Of a stretch of 64,000 nt of DNA, positions 42,870-51,399 are shown in pieces (position 1 is the first letter of the stretch; every line of letters begins with the position of its first letter). A model generated the notes under the pieces. It saw nothing but the letters and a program-made list of their open reading frames with translations. It was not told where the DNA came from and searched no databases. A program made the translations under genes and the position numbers. Source of the stretch: an uncultured beta proteobacterium (lineage in GTDB: Bacteria > Pseudomonadota > Gammaproteobacteria > Burkholderiales > SG8-41); assembly GCA_903889565.1 (NCBI GenBank), contig CAISYC010000036.1:1-64000 (forward strand). The letters run 5' to 3'.

Positions 42870-43648
42870 GATTTGGGCGCCGCGTGCAGCGCATCGAGTT
42901 TGTCCGGATGGGTGTGCACCGGCACCCGTTTCAACCAAAGCCGCAGCGCCTGCCAGTGGATCGCCGCGATGACCTGCAGCGTCATCAGCGGGTACTTGAT
43001 CAGCGTCAGCGCGAGTTGCCCGGCTGTCACCGGCGCGCGGGTCAGCCGCATGGTGGCGTCGAACTGTTTGCAGCCGGCCCTATCGCGCAAGGCCATGTGC
43101 GCGCTCAACTGTTGCTCCGGCGTGTTGAAATGCCAGTCGTAGGCGAGCTCCATCGGCATGAACGGCGAGACATGCATGGCCTTGACGCTGCGGTAACTGT
43201 GGTGGCGCGCGGTCAACGGCGGCCGCGGGTCGTCAAGCAAATAACAATGGCGCTCGCCCCACGGCGTGTTGTTGACCTCGGCGACGATACACTCGAGCGC
43301 CCGGTCCGCGGCGTCGAAGCAATAGTAGAAACTCACCGGGTTGAAGCAGTAGCCGAAGTAACGCAGATGCGTCAACAGGCGGATCGGGCCATGCGGCCGG
43401 CGGCCGCCGCGACTTTCAACGAGATCGCGCACCGCCTGATCGAGCGGCTGCGCCGGATCGCCAAGGTGATCGGCGCGATCGAAGCGGGCGAGCGCGGCGC
43501 GCCGTGTCGACCACAGCCAGCGGCCGCGAAACACCGTGTCGAGCTCGGCGAGGTCGAGATAAACCATGAACAGCGGATAGCTGAACAGGTGTTCGCGCGG
43601 GGCGAAACGCCGGTGTCTAAGCGACCCGTGATAAATCGCGCTGTGCAT
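42866..43648 (-). CDS. DUF1365-family protein
   Basis: A 260-residue protein of family DUF1365, of unknown biochemical function. Characteristic pieces are MHSAIYHGSLRHRRFAPREH, FSYPLFMVYLDLAEL, the core RLLTHLRYFGYCFNPVSFYYCFD, EVNNTPWGERHCYLL and HVSPFMPMELAYDWHF. This family occurs next to FAD-dependent amine-oxidase-like and Cfa genes in many proteobacteria, as here, and is therefore tied to fatty-acid modification. The start at 43648 was preferred because it begins the family domain; it overlaps the end of the FAD gene by 32 bp. It overlaps the Cfa gene by 4 bp. Confidence 0.85.
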   Translation of the reverse strand: MHSAIYHGSLRHRRFAPREHLFSYPLFMVYLDLAELDTVFRGRWLWSTRRAALARFDRADHLGDPAQPLDQAVRDLVESRGGRRPHGPIRLLTHLRYFGYCFNPVSFYYCFDAADRALECIVAEVNNTPWGERHCYLLDDPRPPLTARHHSYRSVKAMHVSPFMPMELAYDWHFNTPEQQLSAHMALRDRAGCKQFDATMRLTRAPVTAGQLALTLIKYPLMTLQVIAAIHWQALRLWLKRVPVHTHPDKLDALHAAPKS

Positions 43649-44891
43649 AAGCGGTCTGCCGGAAATGCTCCAGCGCATTAAGGGCGCTGGCCACCCCGTC
43701 CTCGTGAAAACCGTAGCGCCAGTAGGCGCCGCAGAAATAACTGCGATTGACCCCGTTGATTTCGTGCTGGCGCTGCTGCGCCGCCACGCCGGCCGGCGTG
43801 TAAAGCGGATGATCGTAATCGAGCGATTTGATGATCTTGCCGGGTGCAATTTCGTCCGTGCGGTTGAGCGTCACGCAAAACGTCTGCGCCGAACGCAGGG
43901 TTTGCAGGATATTCATGTTGTAGGTGAGCGCAACGCGCGCGCCCTGCCGCGCCAGTACATGGTAGTTCCATGCCGCCCACGCGCGCCGCGCCCGCGGCAG
44001 CAGGGCAGTGTCGGTGTGCAGCACGACTTCGTTGCGCTGATAGCGGATGGCGCCCAGCAGCTCGCGCTCGAGCGGCGTGGCGTCGGCCAGCAGGCGCAGC
44101 GCCTGGTCGGAATGGCAGGCGAAGAACACGTGATCATATTTTTCGGCGGCCATGTCGCGCGCCTTCACCAGCACGCCGTCGGCCGCGCGCGCCACGCGCT
44201 CGACCGGCGCATTCAGCCGGATGTGCTCACGGAACGGCGCCACCAGTTTCTCGACATAGCGCGCCGAGCCGCCGGCGATCGCGCGCCACTGCGGACGTTC
44301 ATCCACCGACAGCATGCCGTGGTTGTGAAAGAAGCGCACGAAAAAGCGCGCCGGAAATTCGAGCATCTTTTCGGGCGCGGTAGACCAGATCGCGGCGCCC
44401 ATCGGGATCAGATAATTGTCGACAAATGCGCTTGAATAGCCGTATTCGTCGAGATAATCGCCGAGCGTGATTTCGCCGTCGCCTTCGAGCAGCGCCGGCG
44501 CCTCGCGGTTGAAGCGCAGAATCTCGCGAATGAACAGATAAAACGACGGCCTGAACAGATTGCGCCGCTGCGCGAACAACGTGTCGATGGTGGTGCCGTT
44601 GTACTCCAGCCCCGTGCCTTCGTTGCGCACGCTGAAGCTCATCGCGCTCGGCTGCGACGCGACGCCGAGTTCGTCGAGCAACTGTATGAAATTCGGATAG
44701 GTCCAGTCGTTGAAAACAATGAAGCCGGTGTCGATCTGCTGGCGCTCGCCGCCGATCTCGACATCATGCGTATGGGTATGGCCGCCGATATGGCCGGCCG
44801 CCTCGTAGACCGTGATCTCGTGACGTTCGCGGTGCAGCTCGCGCGCAGCGACATTGCCGGCGATGCCGCTGCCGATGACGGCGATTTTCAC
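43617..44891 (-). CDS. FAD-dependent amine-oxidase-like oxidoreductase
   Basis: A 424-residue flavoprotein. The N-terminal dinucleotide motif is IAVIGSGIAGNVAARELHR, followed by the second flavin motif GGHTHTHDVEIG and DTGFIVFNDWTYPNF. The C-terminal FCGAYWRYGFHEDGVASALNAL completes the FAD site. The start is a GTG at 44891, overlapping the stop of the desaturase gene (GTGA). Members of this group (NAD/FAD-binding, COG2907) accompany Cfa and DUF1365 genes. By genome context they are involved in modifying unsaturated or methylated acyl chains, as in furan fatty acid formation in alphaproteobacteria; the exact step is not established here. Confidence 0.87.
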   Translation of the reverse strand: MKIAVIGSGIAGNVAARELHRERHEITVYEAAGHIGGHTHTHDVEIGGERQQIDTGFIVFNDWTYPNFIQLLDELGVASQPSAMSFSVRNEGTGLEYNGTTIDTLFAQRRNLFRPSFYLFIREILRFNREAPALLEGDGEITLGDYLDEYGYSSAFVDNYLIPMGAAIWSTAPEKMLEFPARFFVRFFHNHGMLSVDERPQWRAIAGGSARYVEKLVAPFREHIRLNAPVERVARAADGVLVKARDMAAEKYDHVFFACHSDQALRLLADATPLERELLGAIRYQRNEVVLHTDTALLPRARRAWAAWNYHVLARQGARVALTYNMNILQTLRSAQTFCVTLNRTDEIAPGKIIKSLDYDHPLYTPAGVAAQQRQHEINGVNRSYFCGAYWRYGFHEDGVASALNALEHFRQTAYAQRDLSRVA

Positions 44892-45841
44892 GGCGCGCGC
44901 GGCGGCTCGCGCCGCGCCTCCAGCATGCGCAGCGGTACCGGCCGCAGGTCCCATATCACGCCCAGCGCCGACAGCAGGCGCAGTCCGTACCAGGTCAGAT
45001 CGAGTTCCCACCAGTAAAAACCCTGGCGCGCCGCGCCGGGATAATGATGGTGGTTGTTGTGCCAGCCTTCGCCGAGCGTGAACAGCGCCAGCCACAGGTT
45101 GTTGCGCGAATCGTCGCTGGTGGCGTAACGGCGGCGGCCGAAGCGGTGCGCCAGCGAATTGATGGTGAAGGTGGCGTGATACAGCAGTACGGTCGAGATG
45201 CAGAAACCCCACACCAGCAGTTGCGGGCCGTCGGTGGCCAGCGTTGGTGCAAATGCGGCCAGCAGCTCGCCGGCGGCATAGAGCGCAGCGGCCAGCAGCA
45301 GGGGCGCCAGCGCGTCATAGCGGTCGAGAAAACGCAGTTCGGGGTAACGCGCGAGATCGGGCACCAGCGCCAGCCGCGGCGGAAAATTCCGCTTCGTCAG
45401 AAACCAGCCCATGTGGCTCCAGAAAAATCCGTGCTGCCTGAGCGAATGCGCATCGTCGGGCTGGTCCGAACGCGCATGGTGATGCCGGTGATGCGAAGCC
45501 CACCACAGCGGGCCGCGCTGCACGCTGCTGGCGGCGAGCAGCGCGAAAACAAACTGCGCGGCGCGCGAAGTGCGGAAGGCGCAGTGCGAAAAATACCGGT
45601 GATAAAAGCCGGTGATGGCGAACATGCGCACGACATAGAGAACGGCCGCCACGGCTACCGCGGCGACGCTGACGCCCACCCAAAATACGGCGACGCAGGA
45701 CAGATGCAGCGCGATGAACGGCACCACGCGCGGCCAGTCGATGCGGCGATCGTCGGCGCCGTCCGCCGGTTCGGCGACCGCTGCGCTGTCAAACCAGCGC
45801 GCGAGCGTTTTCCACCACGGCACCGGTTTCGTCATTTCCAT
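44888..45841 (-). CDS. Membrane fatty-acid (acyl-CoA type) desaturase
   Basis: A 317-residue integral membrane desaturase. The three His boxes that bind the di-iron centre are HRYFSH, HHRHHH and HNNHHHYPG. Four to five hydrophobic helices surround them. This pattern is that of delta-9 acyl-CoA/acyl-lipid desaturases. It would introduce the double bond used by the Cfa-type methyltransferases encoded in the same operon. The ATG at 45841 has AAGGTG 9 nt upstream; the in-frame ATG at 45835 overlaps the lipocalin stop by the usual 4 bp and is an alternative. It overlaps the FAD gene by 4 bp. Confidence 0.9.
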   Translation of the reverse strand: MEMTKPVPWWKTLARWFDSAAVAEPADGADDRRIDWPRVVPFIALHLSCVAVFWVGVSVAAVAVAAVLYVVRMFAITGFYHRYFSHCAFRTSRAAQFVFALLAASSVQRGPLWWASHHRHHHARSDQPDDAHSLRQHGFFWSHMGWFLTKRNFPPRLALVPDLARYPELRFLDRYDALAPLLLAAALYAAGELLAAFAPTLATDGPQLLVWGFCISTVLLYHATFTINSLAHRFGRRRYATSDDSRNNLWLALFTLGEGWHNNHHHYPGAARQGFYWWELDLTWYGLRLLSALGVIWDLRPVPLRMLEARREPPRAP

Positions 45842-46362
45842 TGCTGCGGCACCTTCTGGATTTTGGTCACGTCATAACCCTGCTCGCCGATCAGCTTCAA
45901 CATGCGCTGGTAGTCGGCCTCGGCAATTTCCGGGGTGCGCGCCATGATCCACACGTAATCGCGCTGCTCGCGCGCGATCACCGTCTGGCTGTAGTCGTCG
46001 GTCAGGTAAATGATGCGGTAATCAGCCTTGATCGGCCAGATGAACTGCATGCCCCACACCGCATTCGACTGGCGATCGACGACGAACCCGCGCGGCGTAT
46101 AGCGCTTTTCCTCGCCGTCGAAGGCGCCGGCGCGAAAGGTAAAGGTGGTGGCGATGCTGCCGTCGGGATCGATCTTGTAGGACTCGATCGCGTTGTGCGC
46201 GCCCTTCTCGATGAAGGTCGGGATGTTGGCGATCACGTACCACGGCCCCATGAAACGCTGCAGGTCGACATGCGGCACGGTCGCCATCGGCGTGCTCTGG
46301 CACCCGCCCAGCATGAAGAGCGCGGCAAAACGGCAGATCAGCGGCAATTTCCTCACGGACAT
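45832..46362 (-). CDS. Outer-membrane lipocalin lipoprotein (Blc-like)
   Basis: A 176-residue lipocalin. The signal peptide ends in the lipobox MLGGC (Cys21), so the protein is lipid-anchored in the envelope. The lipocalin signature is FMGPWYVIANIPTFIEKG, with YRIIYLTDDYSQTVIAREQ and DYVWIMARTP in the later strands. Blc binds lysophospholipids and fatty acids and is linked to membrane maintenance, which suits the operon. An alternative GTG start at 46356 would have better spacing to the AAGGGGGG ribosome binding site. The gene follows the DUF6134 gene by 6 bp. Confidence 0.87.
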   Translation of the reverse strand: MSVRKLPLICRFAALFMLGGCQSTPMATVPHVDLQRFMGPWYVIANIPTFIEKGAHNAIESYKIDPDGSIATTFTFRAGAFDGEEKRYTPRGFVVDRQSNAVWGMQFIWPIKADYRIIYLTDDYSQTVIAREQRDYVWIMARTPEIAEADYQRMLKLIGEQGYDVTKIQKVPQQWK

Positions 46363-46368
46363 CCCCCC

Positions 46369-47010
46369 TTAGTCGAGCGCGTAGCGCAGGCGGCGTCCGC
46401 CGGCCACGGCCGATTCCAGCGCCAGCCATTCGTCGTTGGCAGAATACCAAAGATCGATCGGGCTGCCGGCGCCGTCGATGCGATAGCGCCGCGCCATCAC
46501 GCGAGCGCCGCGAACATTTATTGTCTCCTCGCCAAGCGCGGCAATTCTGGTCGTCTCGTAAGCACCGGTCTGCGCGTTGAGCAGTCGAGACTGGCGCAGA
46601 ATCCGCGGGTTCCAGTAGGCGAAGGTCATGACGCAGCCGTCGAGGACCTCGAGTCCGCGGGCGCTGGTCACGGTCAGCCGTTCGCCTTCCCGCAACGCGT
46701 TCACATTCGAGCGTTTGCCGTTGTCATCGGTGCGTGCGGTCAGCCGCTCGACGCAATCGCCGCGCCAGCGCTCGGTAGCATCGTGACTGTAACGATAGGC
46801 CGGAATCAGCAGCACCCGCACCTCGAAACGCGTCTCGCTTTTCAGTTCGCGCGTGGCGCCGTCATCCGACAGCGTAAAGCGGTGATAGCCGATCGGCGCG
46901 CCGTCGAGATAGGCGCGGAAATCCCATACGCGCGATTCGGCCGCCGCAGTCGAGGCGCCGGCCATCGACGCGGCGGCGAGCAAGCCGGCGGCAAGCAGCC
47001 CCGGCCTCAT
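46369..47010 (-). CDS. Exported protein, DUF6134-like
   Basis: A 213-residue periplasmic protein with signal peptide MRPGLLAAGLLAAASMAGASTAAA. The mature part is beta-rich: RVWDFRAYLDGAPIGYHRFTL, LLIPAYRYSHDATERWRGDCVERL, GCVMTFAYWNPRIL and RRYRIDGAGSPIDLWYSANDEWLALE. The pattern matches the DUF6134 family as I remember it; the function is unknown, with a lipid- or pigment-handling role suggested only by context. Its start overlaps the stop of the DUF2878-DUF1295 gene by 4 bp, and it is 6 bp from the lipocalin gene. Confidence 0.7.
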   Translation of the reverse strand: MRPGLLAAGLLAAASMAGASTAAAESRVWDFRAYLDGAPIGYHRFTLSDDGATRELKSETRFEVRVLLIPAYRYSHDATERWRGDCVERLTARTDDNGKRSNVNALREGERLTVTSARGLEVLDGCVMTFAYWNPRILRQSRLLNAQTGAYETTRIAALGEETINVRGARVMARRYRIDGAGSPIDLWYSANDEWLALESAVAGGRRLRYALD

Positions 47011-48377
47011 GCGCCGCGCTCCTTCGGCAGCCCCGGGAAAAACGCATTGGTGCGCGCAACGTAATCGCGGTAGGCGGGACGGCGTTCACCGATGTCTTTT
47101 TCAAGCAGCGTGACGCCCGACACCTTCATCAACAACACGGACATCAGCAGCGGCGAGAGCAGCGCCCACCAGCCGCCGGCGGACAACGCGATCAGATAGA
47201 AACCCCACCAGACGCAGAATTCGCCGAAATAATTGGGGTGCCGCGTGTAGCGCCAAAGTCCGCGATCCATGACCTGACCGGCGCTCGTCGGACATTTTTT
47301 GAACTGCGCAAGCTGCCAGTCGCCGACGCTCTCGAAGACAAAGCCGAACAGCACGACGGCGACACCGGCGGCATCCAGCCAGCCCGGCGCGCGGTCGCCG
47401 GCGATGCCGGCGAACAGCGACAGCGAGACGATCCACGCCAGCACCGCCTGCAGGAAAAACACCAGATAAACGCTCTTCCATTCGAAATGCGGCTGGTTGC
47501 GCGCGCGGATCGCCTGATAGCGATGATCCTCGGGTTCGCCCCAATTGCGCCAGGTGATGTGCGCGCACAAACGCAAGGCCCACAGCGCGGCCAGCGCCAG
47601 CACCGGCGCCGCGCGCGGCCCCGCCGCCGGCAGCACCGCGGCGTAAACCGCGCCGCCGCTCAATATCAGCAGCGACCACGCGCTATCGACGATGCTGACA
47701 TCGGTTTTGACGTAGCTGACGACCCACACTGCGACGCCGAGCAGCGACATCGCGGCGAGGCCGCAGGCCAGCGCATAGGCGGCGGCGCTGAATTCAGGCA
47801 TGTGCCCCCCGCCATCACCGCGCCGCGCCAGCCACACCAGCAGCGGCGTAAACAACGCCCAGCCGAGCGACAACGCCAGCGCCGCCGGCAGCGCATCGAC
47901 AAATTGCACCGCGCCCAGCGCCGCAGCGCCGCGATACGCCATGGGGCCGGCGACGGCACCCAGCAGCGCGGCAACGACGAGCCTCGTCTTGAGCCAGGCC
48001 AGCGAATAATTCAGCGTGATCGCAAACAACGCCCACAATGCAAGTATCCAGTGCGGGGCGAGACCGCTGACGAAAAAGCCCGCTGGATAATCGAGCCAGC
48101 CCAGCAAAACGAGCGCGCTATCCCACACCACGCCGATTAACAGCGCGACCGCCACCAGTTTCAATTCGGCGCGCGGCCGCGCTGCAAACAAAACATGCGC
48201 GGCGACGATCACGCCGGCGGCCAGCGTGCCGGCCCACGCAAGATTGTGCGCGGCCCCCAGCACGCAGGCAAACCAGCCAGCCTGAAAGACGACAAAATTG
48301 ACGACCGCGCGGGCGGGCGTCGGCGCGTTTGCCGCGGTGGCCGCCATCATGCCGTCGATCGAGTGCGCCGCAGTCAC
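47007..48377 (-). CDS. DUF2878-DUF1295 fusion membrane protein
   Basis: A 456-residue polytopic membrane protein. The N-terminal half (about residues 15-175) resembles DUF2878 (VVNFVVFQAGWFACVLGAAHNLAWAG in pieces). The C-terminal half is DUF1295, a steroid 5-alpha-reductase/ICMT-like domain with WSLLILSGG, HITWRNWGEPEDHRYQAIR, GLWRYTRHPNYFGEF and WWGFYLIAL. DUF1295 proteins are thought to act on isoprenoid, steroid or fatty-acyl substrates. The two domains are encoded by separate genes in many bacteria, so this is a fusion. The start is GTG at 48377 overlapping the upstream methyltransferase stop (GTGA). Confidence 0.8.
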   Translation of the reverse strand: MTAAHSIDGMMAATAANAPTPARAVVNFVVFQAGWFACVLGAAHNLAWAGTLAAGVIVAAHVLFAARPRAELKLVAVALLIGVVWDSALVLLGWLDYPAGFFVSGLAPHWILALWALFAITLNYSLAWLKTRLVVAALLGAVAGPMAYRGAAALGAVQFVDALPAALALSLGWALFTPLLVWLARRGDGGGHMPEFSAAAYALACGLAAMSLLGVAVWVVSYVKTDVSIVDSAWSLLILSGGAVYAAVLPAAGPRAAPVLALAALWALRLCAHITWRNWGEPEDHRYQAIRARNQPHFEWKSVYLVFFLQAVLAWIVSLSLFAGIAGDRAPGWLDAAGVAVVLFGFVFESVGDWQLAQFKKCPTSAGQVMDRGLWRYTRHPNYFGEFCVWWGFYLIALSAGGWWALLSPLLMSVLLMKVSGVTLLEKDIGERRPAYRDYVARTNAFFPGLPKERGA

Positions 48378-49468
48378 GCGCGACGCTCGAACAGATAGTG
48401 ACTGACCCACCACTGCTGCCCCTGCTCGTAACCGAACAGTTCTGCGCAGGCCATGAAGAATAATCGCCAGCGCGTCCACCACACCGATGTGTCGTCGGCG
48501 CCGTAGGTTTTTTCGAGCACCGGCCACAGGGTTGCGCGGCGCGCATCCATGTTGGCAAGCCAGCCCTCGGCGGTGCGCGCGTAGTGGGTGCCATCCCAGC
48601 GCCAGCGCTGCAGAAAGCGCAGATGGTCCTGGAAATGGAGCGCGAGATCGTCGCTCGGCATCATGCCGCCGGAGAAAAAATAGCGGCTCATCCAGTCGCT
48701 GTCATCGCGCTCGACGAACAGATAAGGCGTCGTGCGGTGCACGAACACGTGCATGAAAAAGCGCCCGCCGGGCTTCAGCCAGCCGCTGACGCGCCTGAAC
48801 ATCTCGGGCCAGTTGCGCATGTGCTCGAACATCTCGACCGAGACCACGCGGTGGAAGCGGTCGTCAATGTCGAACACGTTCATGTCGCAGGTGATGATGC
48901 GCAGATTGGCGAGCCCGCGGCGCGCCGCCTCGCCTTCGATATAGGCGCGCTGCGAATGCGAATTGGACACCGCCGTGATGCGGCTGTGCGGATAATTCGC
49001 CGCCATCCACAGCGACAGCGAGCCCCAGCCGCAGCCGAGTTCGAGAACATGCTGGCCGTCGGCAAGGCCGGCATGGGCGCAGGTTTCGCCGAGCGCCGCC
49101 GCCTCGGCATCGTCGAGACTGGTGACGCCCTCCGGATACCAGCAGGAACTGTACTTGCGATGTTTGCCCAACGCGCCGCCGAAAAATTCCTGCGGCACTT
49201 CGTAATGCTGTTCATTGGCCTTGTGGGTGAGCACCGCAACAGCCTCGCCGCGCAAAGAATCGGCAAATGCGGTCGTCAACCCGGCCGCCGCCGCCGGATC
49301 GGGTGCGTGAATTTCCCGCAGTCTTTCGGCCAGGAGGCGCCGCATGCCGGCGCGCAGCACCGCATCGGGCAGCCAACCGCGTTCGCTCAATGAAATCGCG
49401 CGGCCGGTCAGCGCGGTTAACAGACCCGGCGTCGCGACGCCGCTGCCGTTTTGATTGATGATGTTCAT
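48374..49468 (-). CDS. Cfa-family SAM-dependent methyltransferase (proximal copy)
   Basis: A 364-residue SAM-dependent methyltransferase related to cyclopropane fatty-acid synthases but shorter than the copy at 41574. SAM-binding motif VLELGCGWGSLSLWMA, then AVSNSHSQRAYIEG, VVSVEMFEHMRNW and GGRFFMHVFVHRTTPY. The N-terminal HYEVPQEFFGGALGKHRKYSSCWYP marks the HYD-x-x-NxFY region of the family in altered form. The divergence suggests a different product, for example a methylated or furan fatty acid precursor as made by UfaM-type enzymes; this is inference. ATG at 49468 has GGGGGAG 7 nt upstream. It follows the MerR gene by 22 bp. Confidence 0.86.
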   Translation of the reverse strand: MNIINQNGSGVATPGLLTALTGRAISLSERGWLPDAVLRAGMRRLLAERLREIHAPDPAAAAGLTTAFADSLRGEAVAVLTHKANEQHYEVPQEFFGGALGKHRKYSSCWYPEGVTSLDDAEAAALGETCAHAGLADGQHVLELGCGWGSLSLWMAANYPHSRITAVSNSHSQRAYIEGEAARRGLANLRIITCDMNVFDIDDRFHRVVSVEMFEHMRNWPEMFRRVSGWLKPGGRFFMHVFVHRTTPYLFVERDDSDWMSRYFFSGGMMPSDDLALHFQDHLRFLQRWRWDGTHYARTAEGWLANMDARRATLWPVLEKTYGADDTSVWWTRWRLFFMACAELFGYEQGQQWWVSHYLFERRA

Positions 49469-49490
49469 CGTGCACTCCCCCTGCAATCGT

Positions 49491-50423
49491 TCAAGCGGCC
49501 TGACCGGAGCGGCGACCGCGCCACTCGGTCAATGCCGGCATGATATCGGCGAGCGATCCAAGCGTGCGCACGCCGGGCATGCGCCGGCGCACCCGCTGCC
49601 ACAGCAAGCCGCCGGCCCACAGCTCGATACGGGCGTCGAGCAGGCGGCGCAATTCGCCGAGACCCTCGCAGGCCATCCGTGCCTGCATCGCCTGGCTGAA
49701 CGACAAGCCGATAATATCCGCCCGTTGCTCGCGCGACGCGCGCGCGATGTCGAAGATCGGCGTCTGCACGCCCAGCGAGATGCAATGCGCGCCCTCGATC
49801 GACAAAAAGGCGTGCGCCATCAGGAGGCCGAGCTGGTGTTCCTCGCCGGGCAGCGTGGTCAGCAGCACGCGCGGCGCGCCGCCGTCGTTGTTGGACGATC
49901 CGATCGCCTGGCGCAGCAAATGCTGGATCTGCTCCGAATACAGATGTTCTTCGTAGACTGCGATTTCGCCGCGCATCCAGGCGCGGCCGACCTCTTCATT
50001 CGCCGGCGTCACCGTATCGAGCAGAAAGCGTTGCAGGCCCTGACGCATCATCAAATGCGCAAGATGGTCGCGCATTTCATTGATGCGATGCGCCTTGAGC
50101 AGACGCAACACCTCATGCAGTCCGCCGGCGGCGGCAAGTTCGCCCCGCGAGGCCGCATCGAGCAGTCGCATGCGCGCCGACAATTCGTGCATCGGCGCGG
50201 CGACAATCTTGCCGGGCCGATGGCCGAGGTCCATGAAACGCCGGATCAGGCGCAGTTTTTCGAGCTGTTCGGGCGGATAAGCGCGCTCGCCGTTGTCGTC
50301 GCGCGCCGGACGCGGAAATCCGTAACGACGCTCCCACATGCGCAAAGTGTCCTTCGACAGCCCGGTTTCCCGCTCGACCGTCGCAATCGACACGCGCTGA
50401 AAATGATGCTGTCCAGCCGCCAT
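49491..50423 (-). CDS. B12-binding MerR-family light-responsive regulator (CarH/LitR type)
   Basis: A 310-residue regulator. The N-terminal MerR helix-turn-helix is SIATVERETGLSKDTLRMWERRYGF. A four-helix cap and Rossmann cobalamin-binding domain follow. The diagnostic adenosylcobalamin residues are all present: Trp149, Glu159 and His160 in WMRGEIAVYEEH (spacing 10 and 11, as in Thermus CarH) and the lower-ligand motif E194-x-H196-x-x-G199 in GEEHQLG. In such proteins light breaks the Co-C bond and frees DNA. It is the first gene of the lipid-modification operon and is divergent from folE. The ATG at 50423 was chosen; a TTG at 50450 is an alternative. An inverted repeat overlaps the start, suggesting autoregulation. 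Confidence 0.9.
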   Translation of the reverse strand: MAAGQHHFQRVSIATVERETGLSKDTLRMWERRYGFPRPARDDNGERAYPPEQLEKLRLIRRFMDLGHRPGKIVAAPMHELSARMRLLDAASRGELAAAGGLHEVLRLLKAHRINEMRDHLAHLMMRQGLQRFLLDTVTPANEEVGRAWMRGEIAVYEEHLYSEQIQHLLRQAIGSSNNDGGAPRVLLTTLPGEEHQLGLLMAHAFLSIEGAHCISLGVQTPIFDIARASREQRADIIGLSFSQAMQARMACEGLGELRRLLDARIELWAGGLLWQRVRRRMPGVRTLGSLADIMPALTEWRGRRSGQAA

Positions 50424-50505
50424 TTTGTCCAAGACAAATTTGTTTGACAAAGTCTAAATCGGTCTTTATCTTAGCAACGAGGCCCAGTTTTGACTAGGAC
50501 AAATT
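50424..50505. promoter_or_regulatory. Divergent promoter with repeated GACAAA/TTTGTC operator elements
   Basis: The palindrome TTTGTCCAAGACAAA lies at 50424-50438 (6-bp arms, 3-bp spacer), directly upstream of the MerR start. A near-palindrome TTTGTTTGACAAA follows at 50439-50451. A plus-strand promoter is embedded in it: -35 TTGACA at 50444-50449, 17-bp spacer, -10 TATCTT at 50467-50472, pointing towards folE. Two further GAC/GACAAA copies lie at about 50490-50505 (TTTTGACTAGGACAAATT). This arrangement fits an operator for the B12-dependent MerR protein that would control both directions. Confidence 0.65.
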
Positions 50506-50660
50506 GAGCCGGCAAATCGGACGAGCGTGGGCGTGCATCGCCGTTCCTCCCTACCCGAAGCCCCGCACCAGCATGACCGACGCCCCCACATTGCCGTGAT
50601 CGGCGACGGCAGCGCAGGCGGGGACTTGCCAACACGCACCCTGACGGGGGATTTACAACC

Positions 50661-51392
50661 ATGAGCCCACCGCAAATGAACAGCAATCTTGCACTGTGCG
50701 AAAACGAAGATCCGGCGCTGCCGCTGTCGACGCGCATACGCGCCCGCCTGCAACGCGCGAAGGTGCGTTTTCACGCCAACGACAACATCGCGGAATTTCT
50801 CGCCCCGGGCGAGATGGAGGCACTGCTCGAAGAAGTCGCCGGCAAGATGAAGGGCGTGCTGGAAAGTCTGGTCATCGACACCGAGAGCGATCACAACACG
50901 CAGGACACCGCGCGCCGTGTCGCAAAAATGTACATCAACGAAGTGTTCCGCGGGCGCTATGTGGCGCCGCCGCCGGTGACGGAATTTCCCAACGCCGAGC
51001 ACCTGAACGAACTGATGATCGTCGGCCCGATCACGGTGCGCAGCGCCTGCAGTCACCATTTCTGCCCGATCATGGGCAGGCTCTGGATCGGCCTGATGCC
51101 GAATGAACACTCCAACCTGATCGGGTTGTCGAAATATTCGCGGCTGGCCGAATGGATCATGTCGCGCCCGCAGATCCAGGAGGAAGCGATCACCCAGATG
51201 GCCGACCTTCTGATGAACAAGGTCAGTCCCGACGGCCTTGCGGTGGTGATGGAAGCCGATCACTTCTGCATGCACTGGCGCGGCGTGCGCGACGCCGAGA
51301 CCAAAATGGTCAACAGCGTGATGCGCGGCTCGTTTCTGAAAAACTCCGCGCTGCGGCGCGAGTTCCTGTCGCTGATCAACCTGAAGAACTGA
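50661..51392 (+). CDS. folE: GTP cyclohydrolase I
   Basis: A 243-residue enzyme that converts GTP to dihydroneopterin triphosphate, the first step to tetrahydrofolate and other pterins. Type I (FolE) motifs: DTARRVAKMYINEVFRG, the zinc site ACSHHFCPIMG, the substrate/fold segment IGLSKYSRLAEW and CMHWRGVRD with the third zinc ligand. The N-terminus is about 40 residues longer than in E. coli and poorly ordered in composition. GGGGGA lies about 10 nt before the ATG. The promoter at 50444-50472 leaves an untranslated leader of about 180 nt. Position in a light-regulated locus suggests an extra, inducible folE, possibly supplying methenyl-THF or pterin for photolyase/cryptochrome. Confidence 0.9.
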   Translation: MSPPQMNSNLALCENEDPALPLSTRIRARLQRAKVRFHANDNIAEFLAPGEMEALLEEVAGKMKGVLESLVIDTESDHNTQDTARRVAKMYINEVFRGRYVAPPPVTEFPNAEHLNELMIVGPITVRSACSHHFCPIMGRLWIGLMPNEHSNLIGLSKYSRLAEWIMSRPQIQEEAITQMADLLMNKVSPDGLAVVMEADHFCMHWRGVRDAETKMVNSVMRGSFLKNSALRREFLSLINLKN

Positions 51393-51399
51393 GGCCACA

